Source: Lachnospiraceae bacterium (GTDB lineage Bacteria > Bacillota > Clostridia > Lachnospirales > Lachnospiraceae). From it: a DNA stretch of 64,000 nucleotides. The first letter of the stretch is position 1. Each line of letters starts with the position of its first letter. A program made the translations under genes and the position numbers. The notes beneath the pieces are model-generated. The model was not told where the DNA came from. It worked only from the letters and a program-made list of their open reading frames with translations, and ran no database searches. The DNA is taken from NCBI GenBank assembly GCA_024691425.1, contig JAILNQ010000123.1, positions 1-64,000 on the forward strand. The letters run 5' to 3'. This document shows positions 52,062 to 61,231 of the stretch, in pieces.

Positions 52062-53131
52062 TTGTACATTTCCTCGTAGTATTTCTGATAATCGCCGCTA
52101 GTTACATGCTCCATCCACTCGGTATTGTCAAAATACCAGCGGATAGTCTTCCTGATGCCTTCAGGGAACATCGTCTCGGGTTCCCATCCGATCTCGGCTC
52201 TTATCTTATCCGGTGCGATCGCATATCTCCTGTCGTGGCCTTTTCTGTCCTCAACATATGTTATGAGGTCATAGTTTATATGATCCTGTCTAGGATCATC
52301 CGCAGGAAGCATTTCCTTGATCGTATCGATGATGATCTTGACGATCTCGATGTTCTGCTTCTCGTTGTGACCGCCGATATTGTACTTCTCTCCGAAACGT
52401 CCCTTCTCTATAACCATGTCTATTGCCTTGGCATGATCCATGACATAGAGCCAGTCGCGGACGTTTTTGCCGTCACCGTAGACCGGAAGCTTCTTTCCCG
52501 AAAGCACGTTGTTGATAATGAGCGGGATCAGCTTTTCAGGGAACTGATAAGGCCCGTAGTTATTGCTGCAGTTAGTGATAAGCGCCGGGAAATGATAAGT
52601 ATCAACGTACGCCTTCACCATGAAATCCGAAGAAGCCTTGCTCGCCGAATAAGGACTGTGCGGATCATAAGGAGTCGTCTCATAGAAATAAGTCCCTTCA
52701 TCCGTGAGCGAACCGTACACCTCGTCAGTTGATACATGAAGGAACTTCTTTCCTTCCTTGAATCCTTCTCCGTCCGCCCAGGCGCACCTAGCGCAGTTCA
52801 GCATATTAAGAGTTCCGATGACGTTCGTCCTCGCAAATATGCCGGGATCGCGTATGCTTCTGTCAACATGTGATTCCGCGGCAAAATGAACGACTATGTC
52901 CACATCATTCTTGGCAAAAATATCCGATATCGCTTCAGTATCACATATATCGGCTTTTATGAATGTATAATCGGGATTGTCCTTAAGGTCCGACAGGTTC
53001 TCGAGATTGCCTGCATAAGTCAGGAGATCCACGTTTATGATCCTGACGGAGCCGGCATGCTTTTCAAACATGTAGTGAATGAAGTTAGAGCCTATAAAAC
53101 CTGCCCCTCCGGTCACAAGATAAGTTTTCAT
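52058..53131 (-). CDS. rfbB: dTDP-glucose 4,6-dehydratase
   Basis: 357 residues, an extended short-chain dehydrogenase. NAD-binding [15 protein letters not shown] (about 7-21) and active-site Thr in [10 protein letters not shown] fit RmlB, as do the [10 protein letters not shown] catalytic Tyr/Lys and [18 protein letters not shown]. It converts dTDP-glucose to dTDP-4-keto-6-deoxyglucose for RfbC. It is the first gene after the 53.2-kb terminator, so a promoter should lie in 53132-53190, but none is clear by eye. Confidence 0.97.
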   Translation of the reverse strand: MKTYLVTGGAGFIGSNFIHYMFEKHAGSVRIINVDLLTYAGNLENLSDLKDNPDYTFIKADICDTEAISDIFAKNDVDIVVHFAAESHVDRSIRDPGIFARTNVIGTLNMLNCARCAWADGEGFKEGKKFLHVSTDEVYGSLTDEGTYFYETTPYDPHSPYSASKASSDFMVKAYVDTYHFPALITNCSNNYGPYQFPEKLIPLIINNVLSGKKLPVYGDGKNVRDWLYVMDHAKAIDMVIEKGRFGEKYNIGGHNEKQNIEIVKIIIDTIKEMLPADDPRQDHINYDLITYVEDRKGHDRRYAIAPDKIRAEIGWEPETMFPEGIRKTIRWYFDNTEWMEHVTSGDYQKYYEEMYK

Positions 53132-53190
53132 TTATCGCTTGTTCCTTCCGTTACTGCATAAATACCCATAATCATCAGAAATGATAACAT

Positions 53191-53225
53191 AAATGCCCCC
53201 GAAAAACAACCTTTCGGGGGCATTT
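53191..53225. terminator. Strong bidirectional-looking terminator between the two polysaccharide sub-operons
   Basis: A perfect 14-bp stem (AAATGCCCCCGAAA at 53191-53204 with 53212-53225) and 7-base loop. On the minus strand it is followed by ATGTTATCATTT; on the plus strand by TGTTTAC. It lies 22 bases after the stop of the deacetylase gene and 60 bases before rfbB, so it most likely ends the upstream operon. Confidence 0.9.
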
Positions 53226-53247
53226 TGTTTACATAACTTTATATAAT

Positions 53248-53979
53248 TCAGTGCAGCCTTGCTAACTCCTTGTATGTGCCCGAGCATTTATCACTGAGCT
53301 TTCCGCTGTCGTCATAAACGGGGTGGACCATGACTTCAATGGCAGATCGGACGGCATCCGGTTTATGAGCGATAAATGAGGCGTAATCTTCGGCTGATCC
53401 GAAATAATCCTGCCTGATCCGGCTTCTTCGCTTTACTGATAAGTTGTACAGCGATTTGTACAGACGAAACAGCACGTTGCCGCCAATGTACATGTTTCTT
53501 CCGAGCCTTATCGAAACTACCGGATAGTCCGGAAGCACCTTTTTAAGTATTCTCCATATCGACGGGTCTGTATGCACGTGATGATGCGAATCGATATGCC
53601 AGAGCGTCCCACCGAGCCTTCTGTATTCGTCAAGCTGCGCGCGTATTTCCTTCTCGATCCGCTTTGAAGTTCCTGACGGAAGGAAAAACCTTGTCTTCAT
53701 GCTCCTTGCAAAGTCGGCGCTGAACTCTCCCGAAGGTCCGCAGATCAGAGGATCTGCTGCGATATCCTCCGTTAGCGGCTTTCCGGATGTAAGGTTTAGG
53801 TGGAGTCCGACAGATCCCGCGAAACCTTTATCTTCCGCAAGCTCCATCGCATCGGCCGCAGACGGCATGTTGACCATCATCGTTGTCCTGTCGATGAGAT
53901 GAAGCTCAAAAGCATCGGCTATCGCGGCATTTACGCTCTTATTCATTCCGAAATCATCGGCATTCACTATAAGCGCCAA
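53248..53979 (-). CDS. ChbG/HpnK-family carbohydrate deacetylase (YdjC-like)
   Basis: 243 residues. Metal-binding motifs NADDFGMNKSVN (first Asp-Asp) and HIDSHHHVHTD and the early VGLHLNLTSGKPL match the YdjC/ChbG/HpnK family, which removes N-acetyl groups from sugars such as chitooligosaccharides or hopanoid precursors. Here it could deacetylate an amino sugar in the polysaccharide; this is inference. It overlaps the dehydrogenase gene by 13 bases and precedes a terminator. Confidence 0.9.
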   Translation of the reverse strand: MALIVNADDFGMNKSVNAAIADAFELHLIDRTTMMVNMPSAADAMELAEDKGFAGSVGLHLNLTSGKPLTEDIAADPLICGPSGEFSADFARSMKTRFFLPSGTSKRIEKEIRAQLDEYRRLGGTLWHIDSHHHVHTDPSIWRILKKVLPDYPVVSIRLGRNMYIGGNVLFRLYKSLYNLSVKRRSRIRQDYFGSAEDYASFIAHKPDAVRSAIEVMVHPVYDDSGKLSDKCSGTYKELARLH

Positions 53980-55286
53980 TATCTGTACCCCGCTTTGGTA
54001 ACCTCATTGTTATCAAGGATACCCTTTATGTCTATTATCACTTTGCTGCTGTTGTCACCGCTCTTAAAGTATGAATCCCAATCGGCAATCGTCTTTTTTC
54101 TGTACTCATCGTGGGCTACCGCAAGCACTATGCAGTCCGCATCCTTGAGTTTATCTTCTCCGCTTAAGTCGTATCCGTAAGCTTTCTTCACTTCCGCCGG
54201 ATCTGCCCATGCATCCGCAAGGACTGGTTTCATTTCGTACTGCTGGAGGTGGCTCAATATCTCCATGATCTTCGAATTGCGCACGTCCGGGCAGTTTTCC
54301 TTGAAAGTCGCCCCAAAGAAAACGATTTTCGCATCCCTTACCTGCTTGCCCGCGAGCACGAGCTGTTTTACTATCTGGTCTCCGACGTATCCGGGCATGT
54401 CATCGTTTATCTGGCGTCCCGCAGAGATTATCCTCGAATGATATCCGAGCCTCTCGGCCTCATAAACGAAATAGTACGGATCGACGCCTATGCAGTGTCC
54501 TCCGACGAGTCCCGGACGGAAGCCGAGCGCGTTCCACTTCGTGTTCATCGCATCTATGACTTCGTTCGTGTCTATTCCCATCTTGTCGAATGCCATCGCA
54601 AGCTCGTTGATGAAGGCGATGTTTATATCCCTCTGCGAGTTCTCGACGACCTTCGCGGCTTCCGCTACTTTTATGCAGCTTGCCCTGTGAACGCCCGCCT
54701 CGATGACGAGTTCATAAACGTTCGCTATCTCTTCAAGCGTCTCGGCATCCATTCCCGATACGATCTTTTTGATGTTCTCAAGTCGGTGCACCTTATCGCC
54801 CGGATTGATCCTCTCAGGCGAATATCCGACCTTAAAATCAGTTCCGCACTTCAGACCTGATTCCCTCTCGAGTATCGGGACGCATATATCCTCGGTAACT
54901 CCGGGATACACCGTTGATTCATATACAACGATAGAGCCCGCCGTCAGGTTCTTTCCGAGTATCTCGCTCGCGGATTCAACAGGATAGAGGTCAGGCGTTT
55001 TATCCTGATTTATAGGCGTCGGAACGGCAACTATGTGGAACTTTGCACTCTTAAGGTCCGCGGGATCCGATGTGAACTCGACAGTTGACTTTGCGATAGC
55101 TTCGTCACCTACTTCTTTCGTCGCATCTTTACCGGACTTATATGCCTCTATCTTTTCGGCGTTAAGGTCAAACCCGACAACCTTGACTTTCTTCGCAAAA
55201 GCTACCGCTATAGGCATCCCGACATATCCGAGGCCTACGAGCGATATCTTTTCCTTCCCGTTTTTTATGTCTTCATAAAGACTCAT
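53967..55286 (-). CDS. UDP-sugar 6-dehydrogenase (WbpA/TviB-like)
   Basis: 439 residues, UDP-glucose/GDP-mannose dehydrogenase family. Rossmann GLGYVGMPIAVAFA near 18-31, a central helical domain, catalytic Cys in VGGHCIGVDPYYF (near 266), and the C-terminal FGATFKENCPDVRNSK. The sequence fits the VipA/TviB and WbpO group that oxidises UDP-N-acetylhexosamines to uronic acids rather than the UDP-glucose group, but this cannot be fixed by eye. It supplies an acidic sugar to the flippase-dependent part of the locus. It overlaps the Wzx-like gene by 4 bases. Confidence 0.9.
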   Translation of the reverse strand: MSLYEDIKNGKEKISLVGLGYVGMPIAVAFAKKVKVVGFDLNAEKIEAYKSGKDATKEVGDEAIAKSTVEFTSDPADLKSAKFHIVAVPTPINQDKTPDLYPVESASEILGKNLTAGSIVVYESTVYPGVTEDICVPILERESGLKCGTDFKVGYSPERINPGDKVHRLENIKKIVSGMDAETLEEIANVYELVIEAGVHRASCIKVAEAAKVVENSQRDINIAFINELAMAFDKMGIDTNEVIDAMNTKWNALGFRPGLVGGHCIGVDPYYFVYEAERLGYHSRIISAGRQINDDMPGYVGDQIVKQLVLAGKQVRDAKIVFFGATFKENCPDVRNSKIMEILSHLQQYEMKPVLADAWADPAEVKKAYGYDLSGEDKLKDADCIVLAVAHDEYRKKTIADWDSYFKSGDNSSKVIIDIKGILDNNEVTKAGYRYWRL

Positions 55287-56764
55287 TGTCTTTTCCTCCG
55301 TTTCGTGCGGAAATCATTTATCGTCTGCATCGCGTATCCCCAGAGGGATGCGGCTGATTTTCGGTTGATAGCAGTCACCATGATGATAAGTATAACACCG
55401 ATTGCCATATTCATCCATTCATTGCCCGTAAATGTCGCATACAGAGCATAAGCCATGTACAACACAAGGGAAATGATGAAATTGCGGTATTTATAGGCGA
55501 CAGGGTAGCACTTGTGCGCAAAATATGTTCCGATCGCAAAGTAGACTATGTAGGTTGCGGCCGTGGCAAATGCAGCGCCTACGCCTTTGTATCTCGGAAC
55601 GAGAAGAAGGTTGCCCGTCAGGTTTATGACTATCGCGCATGCGCTCGCATAATTGAAATACACCGTCTTCTTCTTGAACTTGATCCCCTGGCCGGTCATC
55701 TCGAACAGTATCGAGAGCACGGGCATAAGAGACAGGAACGGAATGATAGACGACGCTGCCCTGTACTTCTCTCCGAGGATCAGAACGATGATGCTCCGAA
55801 AAGCCGTAAGACCGAATGCGGCTAGCATGCACAGGAACTGGACTTTCTGGAATATGTCCGCGAAAAACTCCTTCGCTGTCTTCTCATCCTCCTGTTCATA
55901 TTTCTTCATGGCTATCGGAGACCAGAATGCAACGTAAGTGATCTTCAGCGTCAGCAGTATCGTCATGATCTGCATCGCGGAAGAATACACGCCCGTCTCG
56001 GAAAAGTCGTTCAGGAAACGGATCGACCACTTGTCCATGGACGATAAGAGCCATTCCATCAGAAGCATCGGAATGAACGGAATGCCGTAATGCAGCAGTT
56101 CTTTTTCCGTAAGGTCGTGGGGAGTGCTCACATATCCCCTTCCCTTCAGAACAAAGCATATGAGAAGATACGCAGTCACGACGATCAGAGGAAGCGTCTG
56201 CGAATACAGGCCTACTCTGAAATCATTGCCGAGGATATAGACAAAGATCACGATGAACAGTATGTTCAGAACTTTCGTGATAATGTTCAGATTCGAATAA
56301 AGCTTCCCCTTCTGCTGCATTCTTATGTTCAGGAAAAGGAACCTTTCAAACACCGAAGCGAGCGTATATAAAATCACAAGAAGCGTGATGTCGACTCCGG
56401 TCCTGTCAAAGAGCAGGTTGTTGAATGCGTCCGAGAAAACAAAATAGATGACGGTAAGTACGGCTATGAGTACGAGCGGAGGCCGCAGGCACTGCATGAA
56501 GAGCTTGCGGGGATCGACATTTTCCCTGTAGAAATATCTTATGTATGACTGATCGAGGCCAAGGATCGCAAAAATGTATATGACCGATACCGCTGACAGA
56601 AAAAGCGACGATCTGCCGTATTCATCGGTAGAAAGAAGCCTCGTCATCAGCGGGAGCGTTACGAATCCTAAAAGGAGAACGACAAAATTCCCGTAGAAGA
56701 ACTCCAGGAAAGATGACAGAGTACCAGTCTGCTGTTTTTTTTCTTCGTTATCCGTTCCGCTCAT
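55283..56764 (-). CDS. Wzx-type polysaccharide flippase (MATE/MOP superfamily)
   Basis: 493 residues and about 14 transmembrane helices. The start (SFLEFFYGNFVVLLLGFVTLPLM, about 18-40) is the usual first-helix pattern of RfbX/Wzx proteins. It flips undecaprenyl-diphosphate repeat units across the membrane. A Wzy-type polymerase is not evident in the window; one may lie past its end. The short basic tail (KRRKRQ) agrees with a cytoplasmic C-terminus. Confidence 0.9.
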   Translation of the reverse strand: MSGTDNEEKKQQTGTLSSFLEFFYGNFVVLLLGFVTLPLMTRLLSTDEYGRSSLFLSAVSVIYIFAILGLDQSYIRYFYRENVDPRKLFMQCLRPPLVLIAVLTVIYFVFSDAFNNLLFDRTGVDITLLVILYTLASVFERFLFLNIRMQQKGKLYSNLNIITKVLNILFIVIFVYILGNDFRVGLYSQTLPLIVVTAYLLICFVLKGRGYVSTPHDLTEKELLHYGIPFIPMLLMEWLLSSMDKWSIRFLNDFSETGVYSSAMQIMTILLTLKITYVAFWSPIAMKKYEQEDEKTAKEFFADIFQKVQFLCMLAAFGLTAFRSIIVLILGEKYRAASSIIPFLSLMPVLSILFEMTGQGIKFKKKTVYFNYASACAIVINLTGNLLLVPRYKGVGAAFATAATYIVYFAIGTYFAHKCYPVAYKYRNFIISLVLYMAYALYATFTGNEWMNMAIGVILIIMVTAINRKSAASLWGYAMQTINDFRTKRRKRQ

Positions 56765-56767
56765 GTC

Positions 56768-57931
56768 TTATCTTCCGAGTATTTCCCTGTAAACCTTCGC
56801 ATGACCTTCAATGTTTTTATCCGTCGTATAGTTATCCTTGTAACGTCTGTAGAACATCTCTCTTTCAGCATCAAGCGCTGTCTTATCACCTGCAAGCTGT
56901 CTGACCCTTGCAGCAAGCTTATCGAGATCGTTCATATCATAAAGATCATCGCTGTTTCCTATAACTTCCGTAAGTCCTCCGACTGACGTCGAAAGAACCG
57001 CGCATTTCCTGCTCATAGCTTCAACGGCGGCTTTTCCGAACGATTCGAAACTGCTCGTCATGATGAATATGTCAACGAGATAATAGTAGCGCGACATCTC
57101 AGTCTGGTTAAGATCCTGCATGTATATGAGGTTCTCCTGCCCGATGACTGCCGTTATCCTGCTCTTTACATCATCTGCGATCCCTCTGTCTCTTTCCTCA
57201 TAAAGAGACATGACGAGAGCGACTTTGAATTTAATTCCTGCATCCGCTATTGCCTTAACGACGGACGGAACCTTGGGCCAATCCTTTTCTTCAGAGATTC
57301 TTCCGGCAAATCCTATGACGAGTTCATCTCCAACGCCGTATTTTTTTCTCATCTGCTCTCTTGCATCCGGATCATACTCGGCAAACGCCGTGCTTATCGT
57401 ATTCGGTATGACAGTAACCGGAGTCTTAATGACGCTTCGCCAGAGCTTTGCATTGAACTCGGTCGTCGTGAGCATCCTCGCGGCCTTCTTCATCGTTGCT
57501 TTTATGCAGAGCATCGAGTGCTTCCTGTAACCGGTGCGAAGTCCCCTGTCGGTATAAACGAACGGGATTTTCGCGAAAAATCCCGGTACACGCAAGAAGC
57601 CGAACGTTATCAGCGATTCTGACATGGATACGTGGATCATGTCCGGTCTGACCTCTTTGATTATCTTCTTAAAGCTCGATATGCGCGAAAAGAAATTCGT
57701 AAGCCTCTTTGTCTTCGAAAGCTCCCTGTTCTCGTCGGATCTGTAGGTTACGATCCTGAAAGGATAGCTTGATGCCGATGCCGAAAGAAGCGTAGGACAC
57801 GCAACTACCGGCTCGAACTCACCTGAAGAAGCAAGTCCTTCGCATAATGTCCTTGTTGACTCCTGTCCTCCGCCCGGAAGGTCGATCGGGTATTCCATGA
57901 GATATAGAATTGTCTTCCTGCTGTCGCTCAT
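56768..57931 (-). CDS. GT4 glycosyltransferase
   Basis: 387 residues, GT-B fold. Donor-site features are GFAGRISEEKDW, IFIMTSSFESFGKAAVEAM (the E-x7-E pattern), and VGGLTEVIG. The N-terminal LMEYPIDLPGGGQESTRTL is the acceptor-side glycine-rich loop. The stop of the upstream GT4 gene overlaps its start codon by one base (TGATG), so the two are coupled. Donor unknown. Confidence 0.92.
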   Translation of the reverse strand: MSDSRKTILYLMEYPIDLPGGGQESTRTLCEGLASSGEFEPVVACPTLLSASASSYPFRIVTYRSDENRELSKTKRLTNFFSRISSFKKIIKEVRPDMIHVSMSESLITFGFLRVPGFFAKIPFVYTDRGLRTGYRKHSMLCIKATMKKAARMLTTTEFNAKLWRSVIKTPVTVIPNTISTAFAEYDPDAREQMRKKYGVGDELVIGFAGRISEEKDWPKVPSVVKAIADAGIKFKVALVMSLYEERDRGIADDVKSRITAVIGQENLIYMQDLNQTEMSRYYYLVDIFIMTSSFESFGKAAVEAMSRKCAVLSTSVGGLTEVIGNSDDLYDMNDLDKLAARVRQLAGDKTALDAEREMFYRRYKDNYTTDKNIEGHAKVYREILGR

Positions 57932-59118
57932 CAGTCTCTGTCTTCAAACCATCCGTTATCAAGAATTTCTGCCGGAGAGCACGGGCCCTCTTCATATGGG
58001 CTGTCTTTCTTCGAAGAAAGCGCCTCATAAAGTCCTATCACTCTTCTTGCCGCTTCCTCGGGATTCCATTCGCTCTTCATCTGTTCATATGCGCTTATTC
58101 CGAGCCTCTGGCGCAGATCTTTGTCGGTAAGCACTCTCTCAAGCTTATCAGCAAGACTTTTTACGCTTCCCGATCTAAATACAAATCCTGTCTTACCATG
58201 TTTTACGAGCCACGGAGTTGCACCGCACGCATGACTTGCAATTACCGCGCAGCCCGCGTTGCAAGCCTCATATATAACGGAGCCCCATCCCTCAAGGAAG
58301 TTGCTCGTCATGACGTATATCTCGGCATCCGCCATTTTCTCTCTCGCCTCATCGGGCTTTAAGAATCCCTCAAACTCTGTGATGTCACTGAGTCCGAGCT
58401 TTTCGGAAAGAGCGATCAGGTTCTTCTTCTCATCGCCGTCGCCTACAAGCTTGAGCCTGAAATCAAGACCTTTTTTCCGAAGCTCGGCCGCTGCTTTTAT
58501 GAGAAGATCTGCCCGCTTCAGCCTTATCATGCGCCCTTCCCATAAGATCGTCGGCGCGCCTGCTGCATCCGCAATCTTCTGCTTGCGGGATAAGAGCTCG
58601 TCTGTTTCATAGCTTATATGTTTCGGAAAATACGCGAATTTATAACACTTGCCCGGGTAGCTGTCAAACATCTTCTTAAAATCATATGCGGTATACGCGC
58701 TCGCAGCGAGTATGTATATGTTCTTCTTCCTGTTGCGCACGTGCAGATGGATGTACTTTTTCGTAAGGCGCGGGATGAAGAATTTTATGAAGCCCTCCTT
58801 AAGCGGCCTCTCCGAATACCTGAACACTATCCGGTTCTCATCAAGTCTCTCCTCGATATAGTATTCCGGCGCCGTACCCATGATGACAAGATCTGATGAT
58901 AATCCAAGCTCTCTCGCTCGCTTTTCATTCTCTTCGCTCTCATAGGTCTTCAGGACATAATCCGGACAGTCCGTGCCCCATCCCATTCCCTGACGGAATT
59001 CTTCCATCGGCATTGTCTCAACAAAAGTAAAGCCCTCTTTCAGCAGGTCATAAAATGCGTCACAAAGAGCTTTCTGATGGTGATTGAAATAATTTGAATA
59101 GAACGTGAGTGTTTTCAT
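57931..59118 (-). CDS. GT4 glycosyltransferase
   Basis: 395 residues, GT-B fold. Donor-side motifs are LWEGRMIRLKRADLLIKAA, LVGDGDEKKNL, and IYVMTSNFLEGWGSVIYEA, the latter bearing the conserved glutamates. The N-terminus (LTFYSNYFNHHQKALCDAF) is seen in GT4 enzymes of capsule loci. It is directly adjacent to the GT2 gene at 59119, with no gap. Donor unknown. Confidence 0.9.
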   Translation of the reverse strand: MKTLTFYSNYFNHHQKALCDAFYDLLKEGFTFVETMPMEEFRQGMGWGTDCPDYVLKTYESEENEKRARELGLSSDLVIMGTAPEYYIEERLDENRIVFRYSERPLKEGFIKFFIPRLTKKYIHLHVRNRKKNIYILAASAYTAYDFKKMFDSYPGKCYKFAYFPKHISYETDELLSRKQKIADAAGAPTILWEGRMIRLKRADLLIKAAAELRKKGLDFRLKLVGDGDEKKNLIALSEKLGLSDITEFEGFLKPDEAREKMADAEIYVMTSNFLEGWGSVIYEACNAGCAVIASHACGATPWLVKHGKTGFVFRSGSVKSLADKLERVLTDKDLRQRLGISAYEQMKSEWNPEEAARRVIGLYEALSSKKDSPYEEGPCSPAEILDNGWFEDRD

Positions 59119-59871
59119 TTATCCGATGATGAGCTTTCCGGCCTCAACGAGCAGACATTCGAAAATGTAAAACCGCGAGTACCCGTTTCTCCTGTATATG
59201 CCGTACTTTATCCTGATGCTAGACAGCGCGGACCTTATCGACCTTCTGTGGCTTACGCCGTTCATCCGAAAATCAGCCAGGACAACGTTTCTGACCACGG
59301 TCTTTACCTTATCCTTTTTAAGACGCAGTATCAGGTCGTAGTCATCATGTATCGTATCATTTCTGTACTGGTACTTATCGTATACGCTTTTTGCGATGAA
59401 CGTCGTCGGATGGTTCCAGTCGCGGCTCGTTGCATACGCGCGGTCCCTTGAGTGCTTTACAAAAGTCCTCCCCGACGGCTCCACCATACGCACATCCGCA
59501 TAGAAAAGCCCGAATCCTTCTTTCTCGTATGCCTCGGCAACTGTTGCAAGAGCGCAGTCCTCATAATAGTCATCGCTGTTTATGATTCCTATGACGTCCC
59601 CCGTTGCAAGCCTTATGCCCTTGTTCATGGCATCATATATGCCCTCGTCAGGCTCGCACACAACGGTGAGCTTTATTCCCTTTTCCTCGAAGCGCCGCCT
59701 GTATCTTTCTACGATCTCAAGAGTCGCATCCTTCGAGCATCCGTCAATAATGATGTACTCACTTGGAGCATATGTCTGAGACAGGACCGAGCGCAGAGTA
59801 TCCTCAACCGTGCTTTCCGAATTCAGGGTGACGGTAACTATCGATATTTCAGGCTTCTTTGTCTGTGTCAT
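59119..59871 (-). CDS. GT2 glycosyltransferase (WcaA-like)
   Basis: 250 residues from ATG 59871, which has AGGGTGG upstream; an ATG at 59889 has a poorer site. SIVTVTLNSESTVEDTLRS, IIDGCSKDATLE, DEGIYDAMNKGIRLATGDV and INSDDYY (DxD-like) match the colanic-acid WcaA/EpsE-type subgroup. It overlaps the initiating transferase gene by 23 bases, so it likely adds the second sugar. Confidence 0.9.
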   Translation of the reverse strand: MTQTKKPEISIVTVTLNSESTVEDTLRSVLSQTYAPSEYIIIDGCSKDATLEIVERYRRRFEEKGIKLTVVCEPDEGIYDAMNKGIRLATGDVIGIINSDDYYEDCALATVAEAYEKEGFGLFYADVRMVEPSGRTFVKHSRDRAYATSRDWNHPTTFIAKSVYDKYQYRNDTIHDDYDLILRLKKDKVKTVVRNVVLADFRMNGVSHRRSIRSALSSIRIKYGIYRRNGYSRFYIFECLLVEAGKLIIG

Positions 59872-61231
59872 TTCCCACCCTGCCATCATTCTTGAACGCC
59901 TCAGTGCTGTCCTCGGCCTTGAAAAGAACGAGGATAGTCTGGAACAGAAGCTGCAGATCCCTTACAAGGCTGTAGTTCTCTATGTACATCAGATCGAGCA
60001 TGAGCTTATCACGTGATGTCGTATTGTACTTGCCGTATATCTGCGCATATCCGGTAAGTCCCGCTTTCATCCTGAGCCTGTAGCGGAATTCCGGAAGTTC
60101 CTTCTCATAATCGGCAACGTTCTCTAGCATTTCAGGGCGCGGTCCGACAAGGCTCATATCGCCTTTTAATATATTAACGAACTGCGGCAGCTCATCTATC
60201 CTGTATTTCCTGAGGATCCTTCCGACTTTCGTTATGCGTCCGTCCCCTTCCGTCGAAGAGAAGTTCTCAACGTTTTCCTTCATCGTACGGAACTTTATGA
60301 TCTCAAAAACCCTGCCGTGAACAGTAGCTCTTTTCTGCTTGAAGAAAACGCTTCCGCCGTCCTGTTTCTTAATGCATATCGCGGAAACCAGCAGTATCGG
60401 GCTCGTGATGATCAGAGCGATCAGCGAGATGAAAGTATCCATGAATCTTTTGACGAGTCTTTCCTCGAACGTGATCATATGGTATCTCGTTGAAAAGAGC
60501 GCAATATCATCGACTATGACCGGATGGGAATTCTGCTCGAGTATATCGGCTATGTGCGGATTGAAATAGATGTTCTTCAGGTTCTGATAGCAGAAATTGA
60601 TTATCCCGTATCTCTCGCTTACAGGAAGCTCATAGAGAACTATGGTATCCGCCGCGACCATTTTGTTCTCAAGGTCGGGATCCTTATATGAGACTATATC
60701 GGAAACGCCGTATTTCCTGTCGAATGAAGACATCGCCATCGCAACACGCGCGGCATCGGTTTCGTCTCCGGTTATGACAAGGCACTTTTCCTTAGGGTTG
60801 ATCCAGAAATAGAAAGCCTCTCCGGCGGCCGATACAGCAACTATCACGATTATCTGGATGATGAATACGAGGAAGAGTATTCCTATGTTCTCGAGCTTGA
60901 ACGTCGTATTGTTCGCCTCGTTCGTCTTCATGATCGAAAGCTCTAAGTAAGTTATAAGATCGGTGATTATTAAAGTGATCGAAACGGAAAGAGCGACCTG
61001 TCCCCATTTTCTGTGTCCGATGTCGTATTTTCCGTACATGAAAGTCAGAAGGAAGAGCATTATGACAAAAGTCGACAGCGTTACGGCCGCCGTTCTCGAC
61101 ATAACTATGATCTCAGGATTGTCTATTGCGAACATGAGAAAGAACGTCGCAAGACATGCGGCGTACAGTATGATCTCAAAAAGGAACACTATGGAATGCT
61201 GAAATTTTGAGCAGAAATCATGTAATTTCAT
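59849..61231 (-). CDS. Initiating sugar transferase (polyprenyl glycosylphosphotransferase)
   Basis: 460 residues. Four or five N-terminal helices (about 12-135), a Rossmann-like region (about 150-235), then the catalytic domain with FKQKRATVHGRVFEIIKFRTM, DELPQFVNILKGDMSLVGPRPE and KAGLTGYAQIYG. It starts the repeat unit of the flippase-dependent pathway by moving a sugar-phosphate to undecaprenyl phosphate. Its substrate may differ from the WcaJ-like enzyme at 26774. The gene starts one base from the stop of the GT4 gene at 61232. Confidence 0.93.
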   Translation of the reverse strand: MKLHDFCSKFQHSIVFLFEIILYAACLATFFLMFAIDNPEIIVMSRTAAVTLSTFVIMLFLLTFMYGKYDIGHRKWGQVALSVSITLIITDLITYLELSIMKTNEANNTTFKLENIGILFLVFIIQIIVIVAVSAAGEAFYFWINPKEKCLVITGDETDAARVAMAMSSFDRKYGVSDIVSYKDPDLENKMVAADTIVLYELPVSERYGIINFCYQNLKNIYFNPHIADILEQNSHPVIVDDIALFSTRYHMITFEERLVKRFMDTFISLIALIITSPILLVSAICIKKQDGGSVFFKQKRATVHGRVFEIIKFRTMKENVENFSSTEGDGRITKVGRILRKYRIDELPQFVNILKGDMSLVGPRPEMLENVADYEKELPEFRYRLRMKAGLTGYAQIYGKYNTTSRDKLMLDLMYIENYSLVRDLQLLFQTILVLFKAEDSTEAFKNDGRVGNDTDKEA

